Source: an uncultured Bacteroidota bacterium
GTDB taxonomy: Bacteria; Bacteroidota; Bacteroidia; Flavobacteriales; Flavobacteriaceae
Reading direction: 5' to 3'
Assembly: GCA_902605445.1 (NCBI GenBank)
Contig: CACLCL010000006.1
Coordinates: 1-55,326, forward strand
DNA: 55,326 nt
Each line of letters starts with the position of its first letter. Position 1 is the stretch's first letter. This document shows positions 42,039 to 51,264 of the stretch, piece by piece. The translations under genes and the position numbers were made by a program. A model generated the notes under the pieces. The model did no database searches. It had not been told where the DNA came from and worked only from the letters and a program-made list of their open reading frames with translations.

Positions 42039-42293
42039 TTATTTCTTGCTAAACTTCGCATATTTGGTTTTGAACTTATCAATTCTTCCTGCAGTGTCAA
42101 CAAGTTTAGCTTTTCCTGTATAATAAGGGTGAGATGTTCTCGATATCTCTAATTTAATGAGAGGGTAATCGGTGCCTTCAACAGAAATTGTTTCATTAGA
42201 TTGTGCTGTAGATTTTGCTAAAAATATATCATTGTTGGACATATCCTTAAAAGCGACCAATCTATAATTATCTGGATGAATTCCTTTTTTCAT
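42039..42293 (-). CDS. rpmE2: 50S ribosomal protein L31, type B
   Basis: An 84-residue type B L31, lacking the zinc cysteines of the type A form. MKKGIHPDNYRLVAFKDMS and the segment SRTSHPYYTGKAKLVDTAGR are diagnostic. The ATG at 42293 is preferred over a TTG at 42299 because it gives the normal N-terminus and sits about 10 bases after the predicted transcription start. It is a single-gene unit. Confidence 0.96.
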   Translation of the reverse strand: MKKGIHPDNYRLVAFKDMSNNDIFLAKSTAQSNETISVEGTDYPLIKLEISRTSHPYYTGKAKLVDTAGRIDKFKTKYAKFSKK

Positions 42294-42310
42294 ATTCAAA
42301 AATTGATGTG

Positions 42311-42341
42311 CAAATTTATTGTTTTTTTAATACTTTGCAAT
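42311..42341 (-). promoter_or_regulatory. Promoter of rpmE2
   Basis: On the minus strand ATTG (42341-42338), a 19-base spacer and TAAATTTG (42318-42311): a good -7 box and a near-consensus -33 box, 18 bases before the start codon at 42293. Confidence 0.6.
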
Positions 42342-42398
42342 GAATGTAGCTTATTTTTTTAGAGCAACGTTTTTGTATATTTGAATAAAAACCAATTT

Positions 42399-42914
42399 AT
42401 GGAGAGTGAAATAAAGAAAATTTCAATTGACTATGGAATAAAACTTGGGACTGTACTTTTTATAATTACAGTATTTTCATATCTATTCGATATTAGTTTT
42501 TTTTATACTGGTGTTAAGGGAGTTTTCTTTGCAATTTCAATACTTTCTTTTGGTATAATTTCTATAATAAAAGCTAGAAAGATTCAAAATCAGATCATTT
42601 CCTTCAAATATGTTTTCACTGCATATTTTTTTTGCATCGCAGTAGGATGTTTAATTTCATCCATTGGAGATATTTTTATTTTCAAATTTCTGGACATAGA
42701 TGCAGGAAATTTAATTAACGAAGAGACAATGATTCTTTACAAAGAAATGAGGGAGATGATGAATATTGATGTCGAGAAAATTCAGCAGGAACTCAGAACA
42801 ATGATTGATTATCCGGTTTATTCCTATCTAACAATATTTAATAACTATATTTATTTGCTACTAATGAATTCAATTATTGGATTAATTTTAGCTTTTATTC
42901 TAAAAAAAAATTAA
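42399..42914 (+). CDS. DUF4199 domain-containing membrane protein
   Basis: A 171-residue protein with four hydrophobic helices, matching the Bacteroidota DUF4199 plan: FGIISIIKARKIQ between helices 2 and 3, then ISFKYVFTAYFFCIAVGCLIS, then a soluble helical loop (about residues 105-140) and a final helix. Function unknown. ATG 42399 is preferred over a TTG six codons earlier. The glycosyltransferase follows after seven bases, so the pair is co-transcribed. Confidence 0.82.
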   Translation: MESEIKKISIDYGIKLGTVLFIITVFSYLFDISFFYTGVKGVFFAISILSFGIISIIKARKIQNQIISFKYVFTAYFFCIAVGCLISSIGDIFIFKFLDIDAGNLINEETMILYKEMREMMNIDVEKIQQELRTMIDYPVYSYLTIFNNYIYLLLMNSIIGLILAFILKKN

Positions 42915-42921
42915 ATCTACT

Positions 42922-43869
42922 TTGAAAATTTCAGTTGTTATACCATTACTTAATGAAAGTGAATCTCTTGCTGAATTAGTTGATTCCATTAAAGAAATAA
43001 TGAGTTTACACAGCTTTACATACGAAATTATTTTAATTGACGATGGAAGCGATGACAATTCATGGAATGTAATAGAAAATTTAGCAAAAAATAATAAATC
43101 AATAAAAGGTATAAAATTTGAAAAAAACTATGGAAAATCTCAAGCACTTCATGCTGGATTCAATAAAGCCCAAGGTGAAGTTGTTTTTACAATGGATGCT
43201 GACTTGCAAGATGACCCAAGTGAGATTCCTGAAATGTATAAAATGATTATGATTGATAAATTTGATATGGTTTCAGGCTGGAAAAGAAAGAGATATGACT
43301 CATTAATATTTAAAAATATTCCCTCCAAAATTTTCAATTTTGCAGCTAGGCTAACTTCAGGCATTAGATTAAATGATTTTAATTGTGGTTTAAAAGCTTA
43401 CAAAAAAGAATTAATTAAGTCAATCAATGTTTATGGTGAAATGCATAGATATATTCCTATTCTTGCCAAAAATGAAGGGTTTAATAAAATTGGTGAAAAA
43501 ATTGTTAATCACAGACCAAGGGCCTATGGTTTAACAAAATTTGGACCAAGCAGATTTTTACATGGTTTTTTAGATTTATTGACTATTTGGTTCATATCAA
43601 AATTTGGTAAAAGGCCAATGCATTTATTCGGAAGTTTAGGTCTTTTAATGCTTTTTACAGGGCTAGTATTTGCTGCATATATTGGATATGACAAACTTTA
43701 TCTTAACCCTAAAGGAATTTTAATAACTGACAGGGCTGAATTCTACATCAGTCTCGCAACAATGATTATAGGAAGTCAATTCTTTTCCATGGGATTTATT
43801 GGTGAATTACTATTAAAAAATATAAATAAAAAATCTAATTATGTGATTCGCAAAAAAATAAATTTGTGA
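42922..43869 (+). CDS. Family 2 glycosyltransferase, DPM1/GtrB-like
   Basis: A 315-residue polyprenyl-phosphate sugar transferase. A GT-A domain starts ISVVIPLLNESESL; the DxD-type motif is MDADLQDDPSEIP near residue 90. Two C-terminal membrane helices (about 235-255 and 275-300) anchor it, as in GtrB. The sugar is probably loaded onto undecaprenyl phosphate; which sugar is unknown. The start is TTG at 42922, giving the usual N-terminus. It follows DUF4199, an arrangement frequent in Flavobacteriia. Confidence 0.9.
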   Translation: MKISVVIPLLNESESLAELVDSIKEIMSLHSFTYEIILIDDGSDDNSWNVIENLAKNNKSIKGIKFEKNYGKSQALHAGFNKAQGEVVFTMDADLQDDPSEIPEMYKMIMIDKFDMVSGWKRKRYDSLIFKNIPSKIFNFAARLTSGIRLNDFNCGLKAYKKELIKSINVYGEMHRYIPILAKNEGFNKIGEKIVNHRPRAYGLTKFGPSRFLHGFLDLLTIWFISKFGKRPMHLFGSLGLLMLFTGLVFAAYIGYDKLYLNPKGILITDRAEFYISLATMIIGSQFFSMGFIGELLLKNINKKSNYVIRKKINL

Positions 43870-43935
43870 ATTATTTAACAGCAATCTTTAAGCTGTATTG
43901 TACTTTAAAGATAATTTTATATTCTATTTGCTAAA

Positions 43936-45648
43936 ATGGATAAATTTATTTTAAAAAATATTGAGAAATGGTCAAGCCCCCCCTTTTCAGATGAAATCAT
44001 TGCTGAAATTGATAAGTTGAAAAAAAATAAAAATGAGTTATTTGACTCATTTTATAAAAATCTTGAATTCGGCACAGGTGGAATGAGAGGTTTGATGGGT
44101 GTTGGAACAAATAGACTAAATAAATATACTATTGGAAAAAATGCACAAGGGATTTGCAATTATATTAATGAAAACTTTAACAAAATAAGTAATAAAGTTG
44201 TAATAGCTTATGACTGCAGAAATAATAGTAAGTTTTTTGCAAGTATTGTATCTAACGTATTCTCTGCAAATAGTATTAAAGCATATTTATTTCCCTCAAT
44301 TTGCCCTACCCCAATTCTCTCTTTCGCAGTCAAAAAAATAGGCTGTATATGTGGGATAGTAATAACTGCATCTCATAATCCTCCAGAATATAATGGTTTT
44401 AAAGTTTATTGGAAAAATGGAGGACAAATCGTACCACCAGAAGATAGATTATTATCAAATTATATTAATCGAATTGACTACAGTGAAATTAAATTCGAAA
44501 AAAAATCAGACTTAATTGAGAAAGTCGATGAAGAAGTTAACAATGAATTTATCTCTTTGTGCTTGAAAAATGGATTAAATAAAAAGGTAAATAATAGATC
44601 CAATATTAAAATTATCTTTACGGCTCTACATGGAACAGCAGCTAAAATTGTTCCCAAATTATTGAACAAAGCCGGATATAACAGTGCATTATATGTCAAA
44701 TCACAGATGAATCCAGACGGAAATTTTAGTACTGTAAAGTCACCAAACCCTGAAAATGTTGAGTCTTTAACTTTAGCCATTAAACTTGCAAACAAAGAGG
44801 ATGCAAAAATGGTAATAGGTACGGATCCTGATGCTGATAGACTAGGTGTTGCCGTTAGAGATTTTAATAACAAGATTATATTGTTAAATGGTAATCAGCT
44901 TATGATTTTAGTTTTTAACTACTTGCTGGAACAAAAATCAAATAATCAAAAACTTAATAAAAAAAGTTTTATAGCATCTACAATTGTATCAACCCCAATG
45001 GTTGAGAGGATCGCAGAATACTATAACATTGATTGTAAACTTTCACTAACTGGATTTAAGTGGATTGCAAAAATGATTGATGAAAATCCAAACCAAAAAT
45101 TTATCGCTGGTGGAGAAGAAAGCTACGGATTAATGATTGGAGATTACATTAGAGATAAAGACTCAATTACTGCAAGCCTGGTTGCATATGAAATGATGTG
45201 TTACTATCGTGAAAAAAATTCTTCTATTTTCAATGAGCTAATAAATTTATATTTAAAACACGGCTTCTACAAAGAAAAACTAATATCAATAATAAAAAAG
45301 GGTAAAAGTGGCAAGGAAGAGATTTCTAAGATAATTGAGAAATACAGAAAAAATCATCCGAAAAGTATTGGTGATTCCAATATAAGATTCTTCTCAGATT
45401 ATTTCCATTCACAAAGATTAGACATTGAAAATAAAAAAATAAAAAAAATAAATCTACCTAAATCAAATGTAATCGAATTTGAAACGGTTAACGGATATAA
45501 ATTAATTCTAAGACCAAGTGGAACTGAACCAAAAATTAAGATGTATATTAGTGTAAATGCATTTCTTGAAAGCAAGGATATGTATGATGAAGTAAATGAT
45601 ATACTAGAAAAAAAGATTTCTCAAATTATCGACGAAATAAACATATGA
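43936..45648 (+). CDS. Phospho-sugar mutase (phosphoglucomutase/phosphomannomutase)
   Basis: A 570-residue cytoplasmic alpha-D-phosphohexomutase. The phosphoserine loop TASHNPPEYNGFK gives S146; the metal loop is GTDPDADRLG; the sugar loop is GGEESYG; the phosphate-binding loop is RPSGTEPKIK near the C-terminus. The long form with GTGGMRGLMG at the start is the type common in Bacteroidota. It interconverts 1- and 6-phosphates of glucose or mannose. Its stop overlaps the ABC exporter start by four bases. Confidence 0.94.
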   Translation: MDKFILKNIEKWSSPPFSDEIIAEIDKLKKNKNELFDSFYKNLEFGTGGMRGLMGVGTNRLNKYTIGKNAQGICNYINENFNKISNKVVIAYDCRNNSKFFASIVSNVFSANSIKAYLFPSICPTPILSFAVKKIGCICGIVITASHNPPEYNGFKVYWKNGGQIVPPEDRLLSNYINRIDYSEIKFEKKSDLIEKVDEEVNNEFISLCLKNGLNKKVNNRSNIKIIFTALHGTAAKIVPKLLNKAGYNSALYVKSQMNPDGNFSTVKSPNPENVESLTLAIKLANKEDAKMVIGTDPDADRLGVAVRDFNNKIILLNGNQLMILVFNYLLEQKSNNQKLNKKSFIASTIVSTPMVERIAEYYNIDCKLSLTGFKWIAKMIDENPNQKFIAGGEESYGLMIGDYIRDKDSITASLVAYEMMCYYREKNSSIFNELINLYLKHGFYKEKLISIIKKGKSGKEEISKIIEKYRKNHPKSIGDSNIRFFSDYFHSQRLDIENKKIKKINLPKSNVIEFETVNGYKLILRPSGTEPKIKMYISVNAFLESKDMYDEVNDILEKKISQIIDEINI

Positions 45649-47471
45649 AAACGAACTATTTTAATAGAGTTTTTAATTATGCTTGGAATTTCAAAAAATT
45701 CTTTATCCTGAATGTTATTTCAAATATTCTTTATGCATTTTTTGGGACTTTATCTATGATATCATTATTCCCTATGCTTAAAGTTTTATTCAATCAAACC
45801 CAACAATTGTATAGTCCCCCTAAATGGGAAGGTATGTCTGGAATATCAGCTTATTTTGAGGATTATTTAAATTATTTCATAACCTCCAAAAAAGAAGGCG
45901 GTAATGAAGATGTTTTGATATTTATGGTAGGTATTATAGTTGTAACGTTTCTCTTAAAAAACTTATTTAATTATTTGTCAATGTTTTTTATTACCTATCT
46001 CCGAAATGGTGTAGTTCGCAATATTAGAGACGATATTTTTAAGGTACTTGTAAAGCTTTCACTATCCTTTTATTCAAAAAAGAAAAAAGGTGATATGGTA
46101 GCTAGAATTTCATCTGATGTACAAGAACTTGATCATTCATTTCTTTCAATTTTTGAACTAATTGTCAAGGATCCAGTTATGGTACTATTTACAATAATTT
46201 CTATGTTTATTATTAGTCCCAAATTAAGTGTCTTTGTAATATTGTTTATTCCTATATGCGGTTACGTTATATCTGTTGTTGGAAAATCGTTAAGGAGAAA
46301 GTCATTGAAAGTACAAAAGGAACAAGGTCATATTATTTCATTAGTAGATGAGACATTGAGTGGATTTAAGATTTTAAAAATATTTAATTCTGAAAACATT
46401 TTTCTAAATAAATTCAAACATTCAACAAAAAGATTTTATGATTTTGCTAATAGCGTAAATCATAGAAAGAACTTGGCAAGTCCACTCAGTGAATTTTTAG
46501 GAATAACCGCAATTTCAGCAGTGTTATGGTTTGGTGGTCAAATGGTCCTAAATCAAAATTCGCTTGATGCTAGTGCTTTCATAGTTTACTTAGGATTAGC
46601 TTATAATGTTCTTACTCCAGCAAAATCATTAAGCAGGGCAACATATAAAGTCAAAAAAGCAATTGCCTCCGCAGAACGAATTTTTAACATTATTGATAGT
46701 GAAGAAAAGATTAAAGAAAAGATAGATCCAACAATTATAACCGATTTCAAAAATCAAATTGAAATAAACAATATTTCTTTTTCTTATTCAGATGATGTGG
46801 TAATAAATAAACTTAATTTAAAAATAAAAAAAGGAAAAAAAATAGCTCTAGTGGGTCAATCTGGCAGTGGGAAGTCTACCATCGCAAATCTAATTTGCAG
46901 ATTTTATGATGTTGATAAAGGTAACATTCTGATTGACAATTATGACATTAAAGAACTTAGTAAAAAATCTCTAAGAGGATTAATCGGTCTTGTCTCTCAA
47001 GACTCAATTTTGTTTAATGATTCGATAAAAAACAATTTACTTATTGGAAAACCAGAAGCAACAGATTCTGAAATAATTGAATCTTTAAAAGTTGCAAATG
47101 CGTGGGAATTTGTTGAAAAACTTCCAAAGAAAATTTACTCTAATATTGGTGATTCAGGTAATAAATTATCTGGAGGTCAGAAACAGAGGCTTGGGATTGC
47201 AAGAGCAATACTAAAAAATCCTCCAATATTAATTTTAGATGAAGCCACCTCATCTCTCGATAGCAAAAGTGAAAAGTATGTACAAGCTGCTTTGGAAAAT
47301 GTTATGAAAAATAAAACATCCATAATTATAGCTCATAGACTATCCACTATCAAAAAAGTTGATGAAATTATTGTTTTAAACTGTGGTGAAATCGCAGAAT
47401 CTGGAAGACACAAAGAATTAATGTCAAAAAAAGGTATCTACTATAATTTGGTGAAAATGCAAGAAATTTGA
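45645..47471 (+). CDS. ABC exporter, MsbA-like fused permease/ATPase
   Basis: A 608-residue half-transporter with six membrane helices (to about residue 345) and a C-terminal nucleotide-binding domain: Walker A GQSGSGKS at 404-411, signature LSGGQ at 508-512, Walker B ILILDEATSSLD, and the H-loop IIIAHRLSTI. It probably exports lipids or lipid-linked precursors as a homodimer; the substrate is inferred only from similarity. It is coupled to the phospho-sugar mutase (ATGA). The following 100-base gap to purL shows no clear promoter or hairpin to my eye. Confidence 0.92.
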   Translation: MKTNYFNRVFNYAWNFKKFFILNVISNILYAFFGTLSMISLFPMLKVLFNQTQQLYSPPKWEGMSGISAYFEDYLNYFITSKKEGGNEDVLIFMVGIIVVTFLLKNLFNYLSMFFITYLRNGVVRNIRDDIFKVLVKLSLSFYSKKKKGDMVARISSDVQELDHSFLSIFELIVKDPVMVLFTIISMFIISPKLSVFVILFIPICGYVISVVGKSLRRKSLKVQKEQGHIISLVDETLSGFKILKIFNSENIFLNKFKHSTKRFYDFANSVNHRKNLASPLSEFLGITAISAVLWFGGQMVLNQNSLDASAFIVYLGLAYNVLTPAKSLSRATYKVKKAIASAERIFNIIDSEEKIKEKIDPTIITDFKNQIEINNISFSYSDDVVINKLNLKIKKGKKIALVGQSGSGKSTIANLICRFYDVDKGNILIDNYDIKELSKKSLRGLIGLVSQDSILFNDSIKNNLLIGKPEATDSEIIESLKVANAWEFVEKLPKKIYSNIGDSGNKLSGGQKQRLGIARAILKNPPILILDEATSSLDSKSEKYVQAALENVMKNKTSIIIAHRLSTIKKVDEIIVLNCGEIAESGRHKELMSKKGIYYNLVKMQEI

Positions 47472-47572
47472 AAACAAATTTTTTCTTGTTTAAAAGGGGT
47501 GAATAACTATTTTTATATACGCAGTCATTGTAATTTAATTTACTTTAATTTTAAGAGTCTATGTATTAATAA

Positions 47573-50500
47573 ATGATACACTTCTTTAAATCTTTTGACA
47601 ATAATATTTTTGCAGTTAAATCTAAAAATAATTTATCTAAAAATAATTTAAAAAAATTAGAATGGTTGTTTGGAAATTCCGCGTATGTACCAGCTAAAAA
47701 AATTAATGAGAAATACATTGGCCTAAGAGCCAGCATGATATCACCTTGGAGTACTAATGCTGTTGATATATGCGTAAATATGGGGATTTCAGAAATTGAA
47801 AGAATTGAAGAATATATCTTTTATGAAAATTACAAGATAGATTTTGACCCTATGTTAAATGAAAAATTTGAGTTTCTAGATCAAAATCTTTTTAATGTAA
47901 ATTCAGAAGTAAAATCAATAATTGAAATCGAAAATATTAATGATTACAACATATCTGAGGGTTTATCTCTTAGTGCAGATGAAATAAATTTCCTAGAAAA
48001 TGTTTCAAAAAAAATTAACAGAAACCTTACTGACTCTGAAGTTTTCGGATTTTCACAGGTAAATTCCGAACACTGCAGACATAAAATTTTTAACGGAAAA
48101 TTTATTATCAATGATATTGAAAAAAAATCATCATTATTTTCAATGATTAAAAAAACTTCAAAATTCAATTCAAAATACTTGGTCTCAGCTTATAAGGATA
48201 ATGTTGCATTCATTAATGGACCAAAAATTTTACAATTTTCCCCTAAAAATTCTTCAAAATCAGATTTTTATCATTTAAAAGAAATTGATACCGTAATTTC
48301 TCTTAAAGCTGAGACACATAATTTTCCAACAACTGTTGAGCCATTCAATGGTGCTGCAACTGGTTCGGGTGGTGAAATAAGGGATAGATTGGCAGGTGGT
48401 AAAGGCTCCATACCATTGGCAGGAACCGCCGTTTACATGACTCCTTATTCACGAATTAACAATAAAAAATGGGAAAAAAATATAAAGAAGAGAGATTGGT
48501 TATATCAAAAACCACTTGATATTTTAATCAAAGCATCAAATGGTGCTTCGGATTTTGGAAATAAATTTGGCCAACCCCTAATATGCGGTTCCGTCTTTAC
48601 ATTTGAGAATAATGATAATAATGAAATTCAATCTTATGATAAGGTTATTATGCTTGCAGGTGGTATTGGCTTTGCGAACAAAGAACATGCAATAAAAGAC
48701 AAGCCTAGTAAAGGGGATTTAATTATTGTTATGGGTGGAGATAATTACAGAATCGGAATGGGTGGTGCAGCAGTATCCTCAGCAGATACTGGTGAATTTT
48801 CATCAGGAATTGAACTTAATGCAATTCAAAGATCGAATCCTGAGATGCAGAAAAGAGTAGCAAACGCAATTAGAGGTACAATTGAAAATGCTTCTAATTG
48901 TATTGTTTCAATTCATGACCATGGTGCTGGGGGTCATCTGAACTGCTTGACGGAGCTAGTAGAAGATATTGGTGGAAGTATCAATCTTGATAAACTTCCT
49001 ATTGGTGACTCTACACTATCAAATAGAGAAATTATTGGAAACGAATCACAAGAAAGAATGGGTTTAATAGTCAAACAAGAAAATATTGATGAATTTATTA
49101 AAATTTGCAATAGAGAAAAAGCCCCCGTATATATAGTTGGTAAAGTAACAGGTGATAATAAATTTTCAGTTTTTTCAGAAAAAGAAAATGTGCACTGTGT
49201 AAATTTAGATTTAAATCATTTTTTTGGAAGTTCTCCAAAAACAGTAATTAAAGATTATAATGTAGACAAGACATATTTAGATTTGAATTACTCGAAAGAA
49301 CTAATTTATGAATATGTAAAGGATTTGTTCAGTTTAGAATCTGTTGGTTGCAAAGACTGGTTAACCAATAAAGTTGACAGGTGCGTTGGAGGCAAAGTTG
49401 CAAAACAACAATGTGTAGGGGAATTTCAACTTCCACTTAATAATTGTGGGGTAATGGCATTAGATTACTTATCAAGTTTTGGTGTAGCTACTTCAATTGG
49501 CCATTCACCTATCTCAGGCCTTATTAACTCCAAAGCAGGTAGTATAAATAGTGTTGCAGAGGCACTAACTAATATTATATGGGCACCTCTCAATGATGGT
49601 ATTGAAGGTGTCTCTCTTTCAGCAAATTGGATGTGGCCGTGTAAAAATAAAGGTGAAGACTCAAGACTATTCGACGCAGTTGAGTCTTTATCTAATTTTG
49701 CAATCAGTTTAGGAGTTAATGTTCCCACAGGAAAAGATTCGCTATCGATGAGTCAAAAATATAAGGACAAACAGATTAAAGCACCTGGCACCGTTATTGT
49801 TTCTGCAACAGCTAATTGTGACAACATTTACAATGTAATAGAGCCTGTTTTCAAAATTGATAGTGGTTCAATTTTTTACATAAATATTAGCAAAGACAAT
49901 TTTAAACTTGGTGGTTCAGCTTTTGCACAAATTATTGGAAATATTGGAAAAGAGACTCCTTGTGTAAAAGATGCTAAATATTTTGTTAAAGTTTTTAATC
50001 TGGTTCAGGATTTGATCAAGAAGAATCTAATTGTAGCAGGTCATGACGTTAGTTCAGGAGGAATGATTACTTCACTCATGGAAATGTGCTTTTCATCACA
50101 AAATATTTCTGCTGAAATAGATCTTAGCGCATTAAACGAGAAGGATATAATAAAAGTTTTATTTTCTGAAAATACAGGTATAATTTTCCAAAGTAAAAAT
50201 AATTTGGCTGAAAAAATTCTAATTGAAAATAATATTGAGGTTTTCAAAATTGGAAATGTCAAAACTGGTAGTAAAATTACTATTAAACATAATGAAGAAA
50301 GTTTTTCATTTGATGTTAAAAAATATAGAGATTTTTGGTATAAAACATCTACTCTACTAGATAAAAAACAGACATCAAACAATCTTGCACAGATCAGATA
50401 TAATAATTACAAAAAACAACCTTTGAAATTGAATTTTCCAAAAAACTTTAAAGGAATAATGCCTGACTTAAATTTAAAAAATAGGCCAGTTGCAGCTGTT

Positions 50501-51232
50501 CTTAGAGAAAAAGGAAGCAATAGTGAAAGAGAACTTGCTAATGCACTTTTTCTTGCTGGCTTTAAAGTAAAAGATATTCATATGACAGATTTGATTAATG
50601 GAAATGAAACTCTTGAAGATGTAAGATTCTTAGGTGCTGTTGGAGGGTTTTCAAATTCAGATGTTTTGGGTTCAGCAAAAGGATGGGCAGGTTCTTTTAA
50701 ATTTAACAAAAAGGCAAAATATGCTCTTGATCAATTCTTTAAAAGAAATAATACTTTATCGATAGGAATTTGTAATGGCTGTCAATTATTTATGGAGTTA
50801 GATTTAATTTATCCAAAGCATGAAAAGCATGGGAAAATGACCTTTAACGATTCATTAAAACACGAAAGCAATTTTACATCTGTAAAAATTAATAATAATA
50901 ATTCAGTGATGCTGAGTTCTATGAAAAACCTAACTCTGGGAGTATGGATTAGCCATGGTGAAGGGAAATTTAAGTTACCGTATCCAGCTGACAGATACAA
51001 TATAATTGCAAATTATGCCTATAAAGAATACCCGTCAAACCCCAATGGTTCAGATTATAATGCTGCAATGGTTTGCAGTGACGATGGAAGACATTTAGTT
51101 ACAATGCCTCACATTGAAAGGTCTATTTTTAAGTATAATTGGGCTTATTATCCTGAAAATAGAGACGAAAAATTAAGTCCGTGGTTAATAGCATTTCAAA
51201 ATGCTAGAGAATGGATTTTAAATAATGTTTAA
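47573..51232 (+). CDS. purL: Phosphoribosylformylglycinamidine synthase
   Basis: The large single-chain FGAM synthase (1219 residues) of purine synthesis, using ATP and glutamine. The synthetase half contains SQVNSEHCRHKIF and KAETHNFPTTVEPFNGAATG; the C-terminal class I glutamine amidotransferase domain has the nucleophile C1067 in GICNGCQ and the histidine in MPHIERS. As expected for this form, no purS or purQ is needed. Codons 17-26 lie in a 15-bp tandem repeat that duplicates SKNNL. The M14 gene follows after 32 bases. Confidence 0.97.
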   Translation: MIHFFKSFDNNIFAVKSKNNLSKNNLKKLEWLFGNSAYVPAKKINEKYIGLRASMISPWSTNAVDICVNMGISEIERIEEYIFYENYKIDFDPMLNEKFEFLDQNLFNVNSEVKSIIEIENINDYNISEGLSLSADEINFLENVSKKINRNLTDSEVFGFSQVNSEHCRHKIFNGKFIINDIEKKSSLFSMIKKTSKFNSKYLVSAYKDNVAFINGPKILQFSPKNSSKSDFYHLKEIDTVISLKAETHNFPTTVEPFNGAATGSGGEIRDRLAGGKGSIPLAGTAVYMTPYSRINNKKWEKNIKKRDWLYQKPLDILIKASNGASDFGNKFGQPLICGSVFTFENNDNNEIQSYDKVIMLAGGIGFANKEHAIKDKPSKGDLIIVMGGDNYRIGMGGAAVSSADTGEFSSGIELNAIQRSNPEMQKRVANAIRGTIENASNCIVSIHDHGAGGHLNCLTELVEDIGGSINLDKLPIGDSTLSNREIIGNESQERMGLIVKQENIDEFIKICNREKAPVYIVGKVTGDNKFSVFSEKENVHCVNLDLNHFFGSSPKTVIKDYNVDKTYLDLNYSKELIYEYVKDLFSLESVGCKDWLTNKVDRCVGGKVAKQQCVGEFQLPLNNCGVMALDYLSSFGVATSIGHSPISGLINSKAGSINSVAEALTNIIWAPLNDGIEGVSLSANWMWPCKNKGEDSRLFDAVESLSNFAISLGVNVPTGKDSLSMSQKYKDKQIKAPGTVIVSATANCDNIYNVIEPVFKIDSGSIFYINISKDNFKLGGSAFAQIIGNIGKETPCVKDAKYFVKVFNLVQDLIKKNLIVAGHDVSSGGMITSLMEMCFSSQNISAEIDLSALNEKDIIKVLFSENTGIIFQSKNNLAEKILIENNIEVFKIGNVKTGSKITIKHNEESFSFDVKKYRDFWYKTSTLLDKKQTSNNLAQIRYNNYKKQPLKLNFPKNFKGIMPDLNLKNRPVAAVLREKGSNSERELANALFLAGFKVKDIHMTDLINGNETLEDVRFLGAVGGFSNSDVLGSAKGWAGSFKFNKKAKYALDQFFKRNNTLSIGICNGCQLFMELDLIYPKHEKHGKMTFNDSLKHESNFTSVKINNNNSVMLSSMKNLTLGVWISHGEGKFKLPYPADRYNIIANYAYKEYPSNPNGSDYNAAMVCSDDGRHLVTMPHIERSIFKYNWAYYPENRDEKLSPWLIAFQNAREWILNNV
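47621..47650 (+). repeat. 15-bp perfect tandem duplication inside purL
   Basis: tctaaaaataattta occurs twice in a row, adding SKNNL a second time (SKNNLSKNNL) near the N-terminus of PurL. It keeps the frame. It looks like a recent slippage duplication in a tolerant surface segment. Confidence 0.8.
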
Positions 51233-51264
51233 ATTCGGAATAGTTTTTGTCGTATTTTTATCAT

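Noticed and set aside
43879-43897. Possible hairpin acagc/gctgt after the glycosyltransferase gene
   Set aside because: Only five pairs with a nine-base loop and no T run; too weak to call a terminator.
49465-50382. Two minus-strand frames inside purL
   Set aside because: purL is intact across the region and the frames have no recognisable family.
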